Assembly: GCF_020400605.1 (NCBI RefSeq)
Contig: NZ_JAINRD010000003.1
Span: 372,001 to 436,000, forward strand
Direction: 5' to 3'
Length of the DNA: 64,000 bases
From: Streptomyces aculeolatus
GTDB taxonomy: Bacteria > Actinomycetota > Actinomycetes > Streptomycetales > Streptomycetaceae
Position 1 is the first letter of the stretch. Every line of letters starts with the position of its first letter. Of the stretch, positions 26,002-35,834 are shown one piece after another. Below the pieces are notes generated by a model. The model was not told the DNA's origin. It searched no databases and saw nothing but the letters and a program-made list of their open reading frames with translations. A program made the translations under genes and the position numbers.

Positions 26002-27044
26002 CTGGCCGCCTCCGCGCGCGTGCGTACCCAGGAGTTGAGGATCGTGGCCAGCAGCAGCATCGCGCCGAGGAAGAACCAGAACCAGTCCGAGTCCCACTGG
26101 GCGTAGACGATGCCCTGCTTGGCCATGCCGAAGATCAGCGCGCCGATCGCGGCGCCGATCGCCGAGCCGTAGCCGCCGGTCAGCAGGCAGCCGCCGATCA
26201 CGGCGGCGGCGATGTAGTGCAGCTCCAGGCCGCGGCCCTCCGCGGACTGCACCACGCCGGAGAACGAGAACAGCAGGTGCTGCCCCGAGATCCAGGCCGC
26301 CACCGCGACGCCGAGATAGAGCCCGATCTTGGTGCGGTGCACCGGGACGCCGACCGCGCGGGCGGCGTCCTTGTTGCCGCCGACCGCGAAGATCCAGTTC
26401 CCCCAGCGGGTGCGCAGCAGGATCCAGGTGGCCAGCACGACCAGCCCGATCCACCACAGGATCGTCACGCGCAGCTTGAACGAGCCGACGTCGACCGACG
26501 AGGCGAAGAGCACCCGCGCCGACTCGAAGCCCTGCATGTCGTCGATGCCGTTCGTGGAGACCGTGCCCTGGATCCTCTTGGTGAGGCCGATGTTGGCGCC
26601 CCAGAGCATCAGGTACGTGCCCAGCGTGATGATGAAGCTGGGCAGCCCGGTGCGGATCAGCATGAAGCCGTTGAAGAAGCCGATGGCGAGGGTGACCAGC
26701 AGGGAGACGAAGACGCCCACCCAGACGTTGGCGGTCATCTCGTACGCGAACATCGTCGACGTCAGCGCCGCGGAGGTGACCAGCACGCCCGCCGACAGGT
26801 CGAACTCGCCGCCGATCATCAGCAGCGCCACGGGCACCGCCATGATGCCGATGGTGGAGGCGGCGTACAGCACGGTGTCGAGGCTGGACAGGAAGCTGTC
26901 CGCGATGACGGCGAAGAAGAGGAAGACCGCGACCGCGCCGATCACCGAGCCCAGCTCCGGCCGGCCCAGGAGCCGGTGCAGCGGGGAGGCGTGCAGCAGG
27001 CGTTCGTCCGGCGCCTTGGCGTCCGCCGGGAGGGTGGCGGTCAT
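25998..27044 (-). CDS. Sugar ABC transporter permease (RbsC-like)
   Basis: The 348-aa protein has about ten hydrophobic segments and BPD_transp_2-family features: [16 protein letters not shown] near residue 80, [18 protein letters not shown] near 135 and [23 protein letters not shown] near 225, which is the ATPase-contact loop. It is translationally coupled on both sides: its ATG overlaps the binding-protein stop and its stop overlaps the ATPase ATG. It should form the transmembrane channel as a homodimer. The substrate is probably a hexose or inositol-like sugar, judged from the ROK kinase and Gfo/Idh neighbours. Confidence 0.93.
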   Translation of the reverse strand: MTATLPADAKAPDERLLHASPLHRLLGRPELGSVIGAVAVFLFFAVIADSFLSSLDTVLYAASTIGIMAVPVALLMIGGEFDLSAGVLVTSAALTSTMFAYEMTANVWVGVFVSLLVTLAIGFFNGFMLIRTGLPSFIITLGTYLMLWGANIGLTKRIQGTVSTNGIDDMQGFESARVLFASSVDVGSFKLRVTILWWIGLVVLATWILLRTRWGNWIFAVGGNKDAARAVGVPVHRTKIGLYLGVAVAAWISGQHLLFSFSGVVQSAEGRGLELHYIAAAVIGGCLLTGGYGSAIGAAIGALIFGMAKQGIVYAQWDSDWFWFFLGAMLLLATILNSWVRTRAEAAR

Positions 27045-28057
27045 CGGGTGCCGCGCTCCGTGAACTTCTTCAGGTCGGGAGCGTCCTCCTCGGTGACGAT
27101 GGCGGGACCGGTCAGCACGGTCTGGCCGCCGCCGATGACGTTGCCGTTCGTCTCGTACAGCCACAGCTCGTCGACCGCCAGGTAGCCCTGCAGGTAGGGC
27201 TGCTGGTCGACGGCGAAGCTGAGCTGCTTGCCCTCCAGCGACTCCGCCACGGACTTGTTCAGGTCGAAGGTCGCGACCTCCGCCTCGCTGCCGGTGGCGT
27301 CCTTGGCCTCCACGGCCGAGGCGGCGACGTCCGCGTTGAGCGTGACGACCGAGTCGACGCCGCCGTCCGCCTCCAGCTTCGCCTGGATCCCGGAGAGCAC
27401 CCCGGGCTTGCTCGCGCCGTCGACGGTCAGGTTCTCCACCGAGCCGGAGAAGGTCTTCTTCACACCGGCGCAGCGCTGCTCCAGGCCGACGTTGCCCTGC
27501 TCGTGGATGACGCAGACGGCCTTCTTGCGGCCGCGCTCGTTCAGCTCCTCGCCGACCGCCTCGCCGGCGACGGACTCCTCCTGGCCGATGTGGCTCAGGG
27601 CGCCGTACTCCTTGGAGAACTCCGCGCCGGAGTTGATCGTCACCACCGGGATGCCGGCGTCCACGGCGGCCTGCACCGCGCTCTTCATCGCCTCCGGCTT
27701 GGCGAGCGTGACGATGATCCCGTCGACCTTCTTGTCGACGAACGTCTGGACCAGCCGCGCCTGCTCGTCGTCCTTCTCGCTGTTGGCGTAGAGGAACTCG
27801 ACGTTGTCCTTGGCGGCTGCCTGCTTGGAGCCGCTCTGGACGATGTCCCAGAAGGTGTCGCCCGGCGCCGAGTGGGTCACCATGGCTATCTCCATGCGCG
27901 GCGTGTTCACGCCCCCGCCGCCGCCACCGCCGCCGTCGTTCTCCTCGGCGTCCTTGCCGCCGGAGTCACTGCAGCCCGCTGCGGCGACCGCCAGCAGGGT
28001 GGTGATCGCCGCCGCCGCGAAAACGCGCGTGCTACGGGCCATACGGCTGCGCGCCAT
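27041..28057 (-). CDS. Sugar ABC transporter substrate-binding lipoprotein
   Basis: The 338-aa lipoprotein has a lipobox [10 protein letters not shown] (Cys near residue 27) followed by a Gly-rich spacer with nine consecutive glycines. The mature domain is a type I periplasmic-binding fold (RbsB-like): [47 protein letters not shown] and a late [22 protein letters not shown] 28057 was chosen with AAAGGCGGG upstream; an in-frame ATG at 28042 gives a signal peptide five residues shorter. It is first in the ABC operon and captures the sugar outside the membrane. Confidence 0.92.
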   Translation of the reverse strand: MARSRMARSTRVFAAAAITTLLAVAAAGCSDSGGKDAEENDGGGGGGGGVNTPRMEIAMVTHSAPGDTFWDIVQSGSKQAAAKDNVEFLYANSEKDDEQARLVQTFVDKKVDGIIVTLAKPEAMKSAVQAAVDAGIPVVTINSGAEFSKEYGALSHIGQEESVAGEAVGEELNERGRKKAVCVIHEQGNVGLEQRCAGVKKTFSGSVENLTVDGASKPGVLSGIQAKLEADGGVDSVVTLNADVAASAVEAKDATGSEAEVATFDLNKSVAESLEGKQLSFAVDQQPYLQGYLAVDELWLYETNGNVIGGGQTVLTGPAIVTEEDAPDLKKFTERGTR

Positions 28058-28206
28058 CTGGGTACCCGCCTTTCTTCCCTGGTCGTCCCCGGCCGCCCGC
28101 GTGGCGGCTGGAGGTGTTCTAGCCGGGGGCGGGGACCGAGTCAATGCCTTGCCGGATCATTCTGACCCGCGGCTACCCGTGAGTCACCCCGTGGGTCCCC
28201 GCCAGG

Positions 28207-28971
28207 TCAGCCGCGGTCGAGCAACTGGAACTCGAAGCTGTAGCGCGAGGCCCGGTACAGGTGCGAGCCGAACTCCACCCCGCGCCCCGTGTCGTCGTAG
28301 GTGAACCGCTCCATCGTCAGCACCGCCGCACCCTCCTCCTCGCCCAGCCGCTCCGCCTCCGCCGCGGTCGCGGGCCGGGCGCCGACCCGCTGGCGGGCGC
28401 TGTGCAGCGCGATGCCGGCGCCGCGCAGCACCCGGTAGAGGCCCGTCGACTCCAGCTCGTCGGCGCGCAGCCGGACCAGCTCGGCGGGCAGGTGGTTGCA
28501 GAGCACGGCGACCGGCTCGCCGTGGGTCAGCCGCAGCCGGTCCACCCGGACGACGTCCGTGCCCTCGGCGACGCCGAGCGCCGCCGCGACGTCCGCGGTG
28601 GCCTGCACCTCGGTCACGCTCAGCACCCGGGTGGCCGGGCGCTGCCCGGCGGCCTCCAGGTCGTCGTAGAGGCTGGTCAGGCCGAGCGGGCGGCGCACCT
28701 GGCTGTGCACGACCTGGGTGCCGATGCCCCGGCGGCGGACCAGCAGTCCCTTGTCGACCAGCGACTGGATGGCCTGCCGCACGGTGGGCCGGGACAGGCC
28801 GAGCCGGGCCGCCAGCTCGATCTCGTTGCCGAGCAGGCTGCCGGGGGTCAGCGCCCCCTGCTCGATCGCCGCCTCCAGTTGCTGGGACAGCTGGAAGTAC
28901 AGCGGGACCGGGCTGCTGCGGTCCACGCCGAGCCGGAGGGCGGGGACGGGACCTGTGCCGCGCTTCGTCAC
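28207..28971 (-). CDS. GntR/HutC family transcriptional regulator of the sugar locus
   Basis: The 254-aa protein has a winged HTH (about 22-90: PLYFQLSQQLEAAIEQGALTPG, then LAARLGLSRPTVRQAI) and a UTRA effector domain (TDVVRVDRLRLTHGEPVAVL, ERFTYDDTGRGVEFGSHLYRA). The start is GTG, with GGAG close upstream. It is divergent from the inositol-dehydrogenase-like gene and lies upstream of the sugar ABC genes on the same strand. Palindromes at 29016-29033 in the divergent gap are candidate binding sites. It probably represses the transporter and dehydrogenase until the sugar is present. Confidence 0.88.
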   Translation of the reverse strand: MTKRGTGPVPALRLGVDRSSPVPLYFQLSQQLEAAIEQGALTPGSLLGNEIELAARLGLSRPTVRQAIQSLVDKGLLVRRRGIGTQVVHSQVRRPLGLTSLYDDLEAAGQRPATRVLSVTEVQATADVAAALGVAEGTDVVRVDRLRLTHGEPVAVLCNHLPAELVRLRADELESTGLYRVLRGAGIALHSARQRVGARPATAAEAERLGEEEGAAVLTMERFTYDDTGRGVEFGSHLYRASRYSFEFQLLDRG

Positions 28972-29015
28972 GCTCCGGAGCGTAACGGTCGGGCCGTGCC
29001 ACCGGAAGGCTTCAC

Positions 29016-29062
29016 GTCAGGTTGTCCTGACAATTGACAATCCCGCTGGCCACGGGAGATTT
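29016..29062 (+). promoter_or_regulatory. GntR-type operators overlapping a -35/-10 promoter
   Basis: Two overlapping palindromes are present: GTCAGG-TTGT-CCTGAC (29016-29031) and TTGTC-CT-GACAA (29022-29033). Directly after them is TTGACA (29034-29039), a 17-bp spacer and AGATTT (29057-29062), ending 7 nt before the dehydrogenase ATG. The mRNA would be nearly leaderless. A bound GntR protein would cover the -35. Confidence 0.6.
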
Positions 29063-29069
29063 TGAGGCC

Positions 29070-30077
29070 ATGCGCATCGGACTCCTCGGCACCGGCAGAA
29101 TCGGCGCCTTCCACGCGGCCGCGCTGCGGCGGCACCCGGACGTCAGCTCGCTCGTCGTGACCGACGCGGACCCGCAGCGGGCCGCCGAGGTCGCGGCACG
29201 TACGGGCGCGGAGGCGGTCGGCACGCCCGCCGACGCGCTGGCCGCCGGAGTGGACGCCGTGGTGATCGCCGCCGCCACCGCCGCGCACGCGGAGCTGCTG
29301 GGCGCGGCGGCGCAGGCGGGTCTTCCGGTGTTCTGCGAGAAGCCGATCGCCGTCGACCTGGCGGGCACCCGGGCCGCGCTGGCGGAGGTGGCCGCGGCCG
29401 GGATCGTGCTCCAGATGGGCTTCATGCGCCGCTTCGACGCGGGCTACGCCGCGGCCCGCGAGGCCGTACGCGGCGGGCGCCTGGGGCGGCTGCACACCGT
29501 ACGGACCGCCACCTCCGACCCGGCGCCGCCGCCGGCCGCGTACCTGCCGCTCTCCGGCGGGCTCTACCGCGACTGCGTCATCCACGACGTCGACGCGCTG
29601 CGGTGGGTGACCGGCCGGGAGGTCACCGAGGTGTACGCGGCCGGCTCCGACGCGGGCCCTGCGATGTTCCGCGAGGCGGGCGACGTCGACACGGCGGCGG
29701 CGCTGCTCACCCTGGACGACGGCACGCTGGCCGCCGCGACGGCGACCCGCGTCAACGGGGCGGGCTACGACGTGCGGATGGAGCTGGCCGGCGAGCGCGA
29801 CCAGATCGCGGTGGGCCTGGACGAGCGGACGCCGCTGACCTCCGTGGAGCCGGGCGCACCGGCGCGGGGCGGCAAGCCGTGGCAGGGCTTCCTGGAGCGT
29901 TTCGCGCCGGCGTACGAGGCGGAGCTGGCGGCGTTCGTCAAGGTGGTCCGCGGCGAGCTGGCCAACCCGTGCGACGGCGCCGAGGCGCTGGCGGCGCTGC
30001 ACGTGGTGGAGGCGTGCGAGCTGTCGCGCCGGGAGCGCCGCCCGGTGCGGGTGGCGGAGATCGCGGAGACGCCGTAG
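29070..30077 (+). CDS. Gfo/Idh/MocA oxidoreductase, inositol 2-dehydrogenase-like
   Basis: The 335-aa NAD(P)-dependent dehydrogenase has a Rossmann motif GLLGTGRIGAFHA at the start, FCEKPIAVDL near residue 95 (the family EKP lysine), and the catalytic D-x3-H in YRDCVIHDVDALRW near 175. The layout fits bacterial inositol 2-dehydrogenases (IolG). ATG 29070 was chosen because homology starts at MRIGLLG; the open frame begins at 29034. It lies opposite a GntR regulator and near an ABC importer and ROK kinase. It could oxidise myo-inositol or a glucose-type sugar; the exact substrate is not settled. Confidence 0.85.
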   Translation: MRIGLLGTGRIGAFHAAALRRHPDVSSLVVTDADPQRAAEVAARTGAEAVGTPADALAAGVDAVVIAAATAAHAELLGAAAQAGLPVFCEKPIAVDLAGTRAALAEVAAAGIVLQMGFMRRFDAGYAAAREAVRGGRLGRLHTVRTATSDPAPPPAAYLPLSGGLYRDCVIHDVDALRWVTGREVTEVYAAGSDAGPAMFREAGDVDTAAALLTLDDGTLAAATATRVNGAGYDVRMELAGERDQIAVGLDERTPLTSVEPGAPARGGKPWQGFLERFAPAYEAELAAFVKVVRGELANPCDGAEALAALHVVEACELSRRERRPVRVAEIAETP

Positions 30078-30103
30078 GGCGTCGTACGCCGGTGACGCCG
30101 CGC

Positions 30104-30124
30104 GCCGCCGGCCGGACCGGCGGC
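30104..30124 (+). terminator. Hairpin after the dehydrogenase gene
   Basis: GCCGCCGG (30104-30111) pairs with CCGGCGGC (30117-30124) over a 5-nt loop, between two convergent genes. Confidence 0.5.
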
Positions 30125-30129
30125 CGGGG

Positions 30130-31149
30130 TCACTCCGCGGCCAGGGCCGCCAGGACCGCGCGCAGCCGGGCGCGTTCCTCCGGGAGCGGGGACGTGGGGG
30201 TGTGTTCCCGGGTCCACGGGGAGACCTCCAGGGTCCCCGTGGCGTCCTCCGCGGCCAGCCGCTCCGTCAACCGGCTGAAGTCGGCGACCGGGTCCTGCTC
30301 CCCGTACTGCTCCAGCCGCTCGGCCAGCAGGGCGGTGCCGGGGCCGAGGTCGGGGCGATCGAAGCGCAGGGCGCCGGCGGCGGCCCGTTCCTGCTCCTCG
30401 TAGCGGTCCGCCCAGAACGTCCACTCCCAGCCCGGCCACCGGGGCAGCACGGTCGCCCGGGCCGCGCCCGCGACATGCTGCAGGGTCCAGCCGCAGACCC
30501 GGCGGTGCACGGTGTCGAGGTGCACGCCGCCCTCCGGGATCGTGGGGATCCGGTCCGTCAGCGCGGCGGGCGAGAGCTGTCCGGCCAGCTCGGGGCCGCG
30601 GTCGAGCAGGTCCTCCAGGTCGTCGGCGAAGACCGCGTACGCGCGGACGCCGCCCCCGCTCCCGCCGTCACCGCCGCCGTCCGCGACCGTGACGGCCAGC
30701 GCGATCTCCTCGGAACCGGGCTCGATGGGCGCCAGCTCCGACGTCTCCGGCGGCTCCGGCTCCGCCGTCGCCCGGTCGCTGCGTACCAGCGCGGCATCCA
30801 CCCCCACGTACGCCGCGAAGTCCTCCAGACCGCCGTACGCCCATCGGACCCGCCACCCGGGCCACGTCCGGGCCAGCACCGCGAACAGCGCCCGCCGGTG
30901 GACGTAGTCCTCCAGGTGCCAGGTGAAGAAGAGCAGTTCACGCGCGTCGTGGTCGGCGAGTGCGGCGCCCTCGCACCACCTCTCGTCCAGCCAGTCGTCC
31001 CGCGGGACCTCCCGCTGGGCGGCGATGAAGCGGGAGGCGCTGCGCGGGCCGTCGAGGAGCTGTGCGTCGATGCCGCTCGCGCCCCAGTGGGAGTAGTGCA
31101 GCCGCCAGTCGCCGTCCCGTACGAGCACGTAGTTCGCGCGGGCACCCAC
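30130..31149 (-). CDS. Hypothetical protein
   Basis: The 339-aa acidic protein has no signal peptide. The N-terminal half contains NYVLVRDGDWRLHYSHWGA and LLFFTWHLEDYVHRRALFAV. A Gly-rich loop (about 157-168) is followed by a region with a repeated theme WPGW (TWPGWRVRWAYGG and RWPGWEWTFWADRYEEQ). This suggests two related halves, possibly an internal duplication. I do not recognise a catalytic motif. It is 6 bp after the KDPG aldolase stop on the same strand and may be read through from the kinase-aldolase operon. Confidence 0.7.
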   Translation of the reverse strand: MGARANYVLVRDGDWRLHYSHWGASGIDAQLLDGPRSASRFIAAQREVPRDDWLDERWCEGAALADHDARELLFFTWHLEDYVHRRALFAVLARTWPGWRVRWAYGGLEDFAAYVGVDAALVRSDRATAEPEPPETSELAPIEPGSEEIALAVTVADGGGDGGSGGGVRAYAVFADDLEDLLDRGPELAGQLSPAALTDRIPTIPEGGVHLDTVHRRVCGWTLQHVAGAARATVLPRWPGWEWTFWADRYEEQERAAAGALRFDRPDLGPGTALLAERLEQYGEQDPVADFSRLTERLAAEDATGTLEVSPWTREHTPTSPLPEERARLRAVLAALAAE

Positions 31150-31155
31150 CGCCGG

Positions 31156-31776
31156 TCAGACCGCCGCCAGCCGGGCCAGGAGGTCGGCGGCGCGCTTGGC
31201 GACCTCCTCGCGGTCGCCGCCGGACAGCGCCGAACCCATGCCGACGCCCACCGCGCCCGCGGCGATCCAGTCGGGCGCGTCCGCGATCGAGATCCCGCCC
31301 GTGGGCAGCACCGCGGCCTGCGGCAGCGCGGCCCGTACGTCCTTGACCCAGCCCGGCTCGTGCGCGGAGGCCGGGAAGAGCTTCAGGACGTCCACGCCCA
31401 GCTCCAGCGCGCGCACCGCCTCGGTGGGCGTGGCGACGCCGGCGAAGACGGGGACGCCGTAGCGGTGCGCGGTGGCGACCACGCCGGCGTCGAGGTTCGG
31501 CGCGACGAGGTAGCGGGCCCCCGCGTCGACGGCCAGCCGGGCGGAGGCGGCGTCCAGCACCGTACCGGCGCCGATGACGGCCTCCGCACCGACCTCGCGG
31601 CGCAGCGAGCTGACCAGCTCCAGCGCGAAGGGCGTGGTCAGCGAGATCTCCAGGCTGCTGATCCCGGCCGACAGCAGCGAGTCGGCGGTGGCGGCGGCAC
31701 CGTCGTAGGTGTCGCTGCGGACGATGGCGACGACCCGCTGTTCCAGCGCGGCCCGGGTGATCTCCCAGCGGTACAC
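31156..31776 (-). CDS. KDPG/KHG aldolase family protein (2-keto-3-deoxy-6-phosphogluconate aldolase)
   Basis: The 206-aa class I aldolase cleaves KDPG to pyruvate and glyceraldehyde 3-phosphate. Features: VVAIVRSDTYDG at the start, GISSLEISLTTP with the catalytic Glu near residue 44, IGAGTVLD, VLKLFPAS with the Schiff-base Lys near 130, and VLPTGGIS. The GTG start has an excellent GGAGGAAG ribosome site 4 nt upstream. It lies 91 bp after the PfkB kinase gene on the same strand. The two together would degrade 2-keto-3-deoxygluconate. Confidence 0.9.
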   Translation of the reverse strand: MYRWEITRAALEQRVVAIVRSDTYDGAAATADSLLSAGISSLEISLTTPFALELVSSLRREVGAEAVIGAGTVLDAASARLAVDAGARYLVAPNLDAGVVATAHRYGVPVFAGVATPTEAVRALELGVDVLKLFPASAHEPGWVKDVRAALPQAAVLPTGGISIADAPDWIAAGAVGVGMGSALSGGDREEVAKRAADLLARLAAV

Positions 31777-31867
31777 GGTGCTTCCTCCGGTGGTTCTCTC
31801 TGGGCGGTGCGCGGTTCTGCCGTGGTGCGCGGCGTTGCGTCCCTTGCGTGCCGTACGGGCCGTGCGC

Positions 31868-32839
31868 TCAGCGGTGGACGGAGTCGCCGCCCGCGGTGAA
31901 GGCGGCGAGCGCGCGGTCGCGCGCGGCGGCGGTCGGCAGCCCGTCGGTGTCGGTGACCGCCTGGATGACGAGCGCGGCGACGCAGGCGCCCTCGGCGAGG
32001 GCGCGCTCCAGCGGCAGGTCCCGCAGCCGGGCGGACAGGAACCCGGTGGCGAAGGCGTCGCCGGCGCCGACGGGGTCGGCGAGCAGCACGTCGTACGGCG
32101 GCTGGTCGACGCGGGCGCCTGCGGCGGTGAGCGCGGTGGCGGTGTGGTCGGCGCGCTTGATCACGACGGTGTCCGTACGGCCGCGCAGCAGCCGGGCGGC
32201 GGCGTCGTCGGCGCTCTCGCCGGTGAGCATCTCCAGCTCGTCGTCCCCGGCGAGCAGCAGGTCGGCCTCGGCGAGCAGCGGGCCGACGACCTCGGCCCAG
32301 CGCTCCGGTCCGGCGAGCTTGCGGCGGACGTTGGGGTCGAAGGAGACCAGCGCGCCGGCCGCGTGGGCGAGTTCGATCAGCTTGGCCGTCGCCTCGGCGG
32401 CGGACGGCGACAGGATCGGCGTGATGCCGGAGATGTGCAGCACCCGGACGCCCTCGACCACCTCGGGGCTGATGTGCTCGGGGGCGAGGCGGGAGGCGGC
32501 GGAGCCGGCCCGGTAGTACTGCACGTCGATGGCGCGCTGCGGGTGGCTGTCGCGGAGCAGCATGCCGGTGGGTGCGTCGGGGTCGACGTCCGCGTACGAG
32601 ACGTCGACGCCGTCCGCGCGGAGTTGGGCGAGGACGGCCTCCCCCGCCGGGTCCGCGCCGACGCGGCCGAACCAGCGCGCCCGGTGGCCGAGCCGGGAGA
32701 GGCCGGCGGCCACGTTCGACTCCGCGCCGCCGATGGCCCGGCGGAAGTTCACGGCGCGCGCCAGCGGCATCCCGGGCTCGGCCAGCATCAGCAGCATGGC
32801 CTCGCCGCAGGTCAGCACCTCCGGTGCGGATTGCGCCAT
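31868..32839 (-). CDS. PfkB family kinase, probable 2-keto-3-deoxygluconate kinase
   Basis: The 323-aa ribokinase-fold protein has the first PfkB signature around GGAESNVAAGLSRLGHRARWFGRVG and the second in DPVGAGDAFATGFLSA, with the catalytic Asp. ATG 32839 is preferred: GGAGGAA lies 3 nt upstream. Pairing with a KDPG aldolase indicates 2-keto-3-deoxygluconate as substrate, phosphorylated at O-6. Fructose- or ribokinase activity cannot be excluded from sequence alone. Confidence 0.85.
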   Translation of the reverse strand: MAQSAPEVLTCGEAMLLMLAEPGMPLARAVNFRRAIGGAESNVAAGLSRLGHRARWFGRVGADPAGEAVLAQLRADGVDVSYADVDPDAPTGMLLRDSHPQRAIDVQYYRAGSAASRLAPEHISPEVVEGVRVLHISGITPILSPSAAEATAKLIELAHAAGALVSFDPNVRRKLAGPERWAEVVGPLLAEADLLLAGDDELEMLTGESADDAAARLLRGRTDTVVIKRADHTATALTAAGARVDQPPYDVLLADPVGAGDAFATGFLSARLRDLPLERALAEGACVAALVIQAVTDTDGLPTAAARDRALAAFTAGGDSVHR

Positions 32840-33068
32840 CGGTTCCTCCACGGTGGTGGGGCAACGTTCGTGCTCCGAACGTTATCCCGATCGGCGCCCG
32901 CGCCGGTATGGCGGGGTGCCCGGCGGGGACCGGCCCGCGGGGCCGGTCGGGGCGGACACGAGTCCATGGCGGAGCGCGGGTAAGTCCATTGCCCCCGGGG
33001 CGGGTCGGGGGTGAGGCTCGACGCTGCGTGACGTGTGCACTACACCCCCGAGATCCCGGAGGTTCCGG

Positions 33069-35777
33069 ATGCCCGTCCCCCGCCCGGCCGTCGTCGGCGC
33101 CGTACTCCTCGCCCTGGGCCTGAGCCCGCTGGCCGTCCCGCCGGCCGCCGGCGCGCCACCGAAGCCGGCCGCGGCCGGCGACATCAGCCCGACCCCGCGC
33201 TCCGTCGAGGCGCGCGGCGACAGCGTCACCGTGACCAGCACCGTCACCCTCGTCACGGGGTCCGAGCCCGACGGGCCCGCGCTCGCCGTCGCCGAGAAGG
33301 CGCTACGCGACGCGGGGGCCGAGGACGTACGGCGTACCGGGACCGCCCCGGCGGAGAGCCGCGGGCTCACCGTCTACCTCGGCGGCCCCGACGCCAACCC
33401 CGCCTCCGCCGCCGCCCTCGGCGCCCTCGGCGTCGAGGGGCCCGCGGGGCTGCCCGCCGACGGCTACGTCCTGGCGGCCGGCACCGCCGAGCCGGCCGGC
33501 GGCACCCCCGGCGGCGACGGCATCGTGCTGGCCGGCACCGACGCCACCGGCACCTACTACGCCGCCCAGAGCCTGCGCCAGCTCCTCCCCCACCGCGACT
33601 CCCCCGGCACCCGCGTCGCCGGCACCGCCGTCCGCGACTGGCCGGGCACCGGCTGGCGCGGCGCCATCGAGGGCTTCTACGGCGTCCCCTGGTCCCACGA
33701 ATCGCGCCTGGACCAGCTCTCGTTCTACGGCGAGCACAAGATGAACATCTACGTCTACTCGCCCAAGGACGACCCGTACCTGCGCGAGCGCTGGCGCGAG
33801 CCGTACCCGCCGGACGAACTCGCCCGCATCGCCGAGCTGGTCGAGCGCGCCCGCGCCAACCACGTCGAGTTCACCTACGCCCTCTCCCCCGGCCTGTCCG
33901 TCTGCTACAGCTCGGACGCGGACGTGCAGGCGCTGAACGACAAGTTCCAGACGCTGTGGGACATCGGCGTGCGCACCTTCGCCGTGCCGCTCGACGACAT
34001 CAGCTACACCGACTGGAACTGCGCCGCCGACGAGGAGCGCTTCGGCACCGGCGGCGGCGCCGCGGGCGCGGCCCAGGCGCACCTGCTCAACCGCGTCAAC
34101 CGCGAGTTCGTCCGCACCCACGACGGCGCGGAGCCGCTGCAGATGGTGCCGACGGAGTACTACAACACCACCCCGTCCCCGTACAAGAAGGCGCTCGCCG
34201 AGCAGTTGGACGAGGACGTGCTGGTGGAGTGGACCGGCATCGGCGTCGTCGCGCCCGTGATGACCGTCGCACAGGCACGCGACGCCCGCGAGGTCTTCGG
34301 CCACCCGATCCTGACCTGGGACAACTACCCGGTCAACGACTACGCGCAGGACCGGCTGCTGCTCGGCCCGTTCAACGGCCGGGAGAAGGGCCTGCCGGGC
34401 GAGCTGGCCGGGATCACGGCCAACCCGATGAACCAGGCCGCCGCGTCGAAGATCGCGCTGTACACGGTCGCCGACTTCGCCTGGAACGACGCCGCGTACG
34501 ACCCGCAGGCCTCCTGGGCCGGGGCGCTCGCCGAACTGGCGGGCGGCGACCGGCGGGCCACCGCCGCGCTCCGGGCCTTCGCGGACGCCTCGTACGGCTC
34601 GGCGCTCAACCCCGGGCAGGCGCCGGCGCTGTCGGCGGCCATCGACGCGTACTGGGACGGCGGCGACGAGGACGCCCTGGACGACGCGCTGGCGGCCCTG
34701 GAGGCCGCGCCCGGCGTGCTGCGCGACCGGCTGCCGGACCGGGCGTTCGTCGAGGAGTCGGGGCCGTGGCTGGACTCCACCCGCGACTGGGGCACCGCCA
34801 CCCGCACCGCCCTGAAGATGGTCGAGGCCGCGCGCGACGGCGACGGCGACCGCGCCTGGCAGCTGCGGCAGCGGCTGCCGGAGCTGGTGGAGCAGGCGAG
34901 GTCGCACATCTACACGGGGCTCGGCGGGCGCGAGGTGAAGGTCGTCGTCGGCGACGGCGTGCTGGACGCCTTCGTCGCGGACGCCGCGGCGGCGCACGAC
35001 CGCTCGCTCGGGCTGCCCCCGCGGCCGAAGGGCGCGACGGACCTCGGCACGTACCAGGGCAACACCGTGGACCGGATGACGGACGGCGACGACTCGACGT
35101 TCTTCTGGAGCGACGGGGCGCCGCGCACCGGCTCGTGGGTGAGCGTGGACCTGGGCGGCGAGCGGGAGATCGGCGCGGTGACGCTGGCGATGGCCAAGTC
35201 GGGCAGCCAGAACGACTACCTCCAGCAGGGCGTGCTGGAGTACTCGGCGGACGGCGGGACGTGGACGGAACTGGCGGCGTTCTCCGGTACTCCGGACGTC
35301 GAGGCGGCGGCGCCGGAGGGCACCAAGGCGCGGTACGTGCGCGCCAGGTCGACGGCGGCGCAGAGCAACTGGCTGGTGGTACGGGAGTTCACCGTCGCCG
35401 GCGGCGCCTCGACGACGGTGTCCGGCGGCCCGCCCGCGGCCGAGGGCAGCACGCTTGCCGCGGCAGCGGACGGCAACACCGCGTCCGGCTACCGCGCCGC
35501 CCGCGCACCGCAGGCCGGTGAGGCGCTGGACATCGGCTTCGCGGAGCCGCGCGCGGCGGAGTCGCTGATCGTGCTCCGCCCGCAGGCCGCACCGAACGCG
35601 CAGGCGACGGTGCGGGTACGCAACGAGCCGGACGGCCCGTGGCGCACGGCGGGCCGGCTCGCCGGCGCGTACACCGAACTCCGCGTCCCGGGCGGGGCGG
35701 TGGCCGGGGTCCGGCTGCAGTGGTCGGGCGGCGGCGCGGTGCCGGAGATCACGGACGTGGGGGTGGTCGGCGGCTGA
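33069..35777 (+). CDS. Secreted GH84 beta-N-acetylglucosaminidase with F5/8-type C domain
   Basis: The 902-aa protein starts at ATG 33069 with GGAGG 6 nt upstream. It has a signal peptide (to about residue 30, AAGA). An N-terminal GH20b-like domain (about 35-190) leads into the catalytic barrel beginning GTGWRGAIEGFYGVPWSHE. The paired acidic residues of GH84 appear in FAVPLDDISYTDWN near residue 320. A discoidin-like domain (about 660-790, MTDGDDSTFFWSDGAPRTGSW) and a further C-terminal beta domain should bind sugars. It removes terminal GlcNAc from glycans or cell-wall material outside the cell. No sortase motif was seen. Confidence 0.9.
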   Translation: MPVPRPAVVGAVLLALGLSPLAVPPAAGAPPKPAAAGDISPTPRSVEARGDSVTVTSTVTLVTGSEPDGPALAVAEKALRDAGAEDVRRTGTAPAESRGLTVYLGGPDANPASAAALGALGVEGPAGLPADGYVLAAGTAEPAGGTPGGDGIVLAGTDATGTYYAAQSLRQLLPHRDSPGTRVAGTAVRDWPGTGWRGAIEGFYGVPWSHESRLDQLSFYGEHKMNIYVYSPKDDPYLRERWREPYPPDELARIAELVERARANHVEFTYALSPGLSVCYSSDADVQALNDKFQTLWDIGVRTFAVPLDDISYTDWNCAADEERFGTGGGAAGAAQAHLLNRVNREFVRTHDGAEPLQMVPTEYYNTTPSPYKKALAEQLDEDVLVEWTGIGVVAPVMTVAQARDAREVFGHPILTWDNYPVNDYAQDRLLLGPFNGREKGLPGELAGITANPMNQAAASKIALYTVADFAWNDAAYDPQASWAGALAELAGGDRRATAALRAFADASYGSALNPGQAPALSAAIDAYWDGGDEDALDDALAALEAAPGVLRDRLPDRAFVEESGPWLDSTRDWGTATRTALKMVEAARDGDGDRAWQLRQRLPELVEQARSHIYTGLGGREVKVVVGDGVLDAFVADAAAAHDRSLGLPPRPKGATDLGTYQGNTVDRMTDGDDSTFFWSDGAPRTGSWVSVDLGGEREIGAVTLAMAKSGSQNDYLQQGVLEYSADGGTWTELAAFSGTPDVEAAAPEGTKARYVRARSTAAQSNWLVVREFTVAGGASTTVSGGPPAAEGSTLAAAADGNTASGYRAARAPQAGEALDIGFAEPRAAESLIVLRPQAAPNAQATVRVRNEPDGPWRTAGRLAGAYTELRVPGGAVAGVRLQWSGGGAVPEITDVGVVGG

Positions 35778-35784
35778 CCACGAC

Positions 35785-35820
35785 GGCGACCCCGGTGCCG
35801 GGTTCGGCACCGGGGTCGCC
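35785..35820. terminator. Terminator hairpin between glycosidase and allantoicase genes
   Basis: GGCGACCCCGGTGCCG pairs exactly with CGGCACCGGGGTCGCC over a 4-nt loop (16-bp stem), 7 bp after the glycosidase stop codon. It can serve both convergent genes. Confidence 0.8.
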
Positions 35821-35834
35821 GCGACCGCAGGTCC

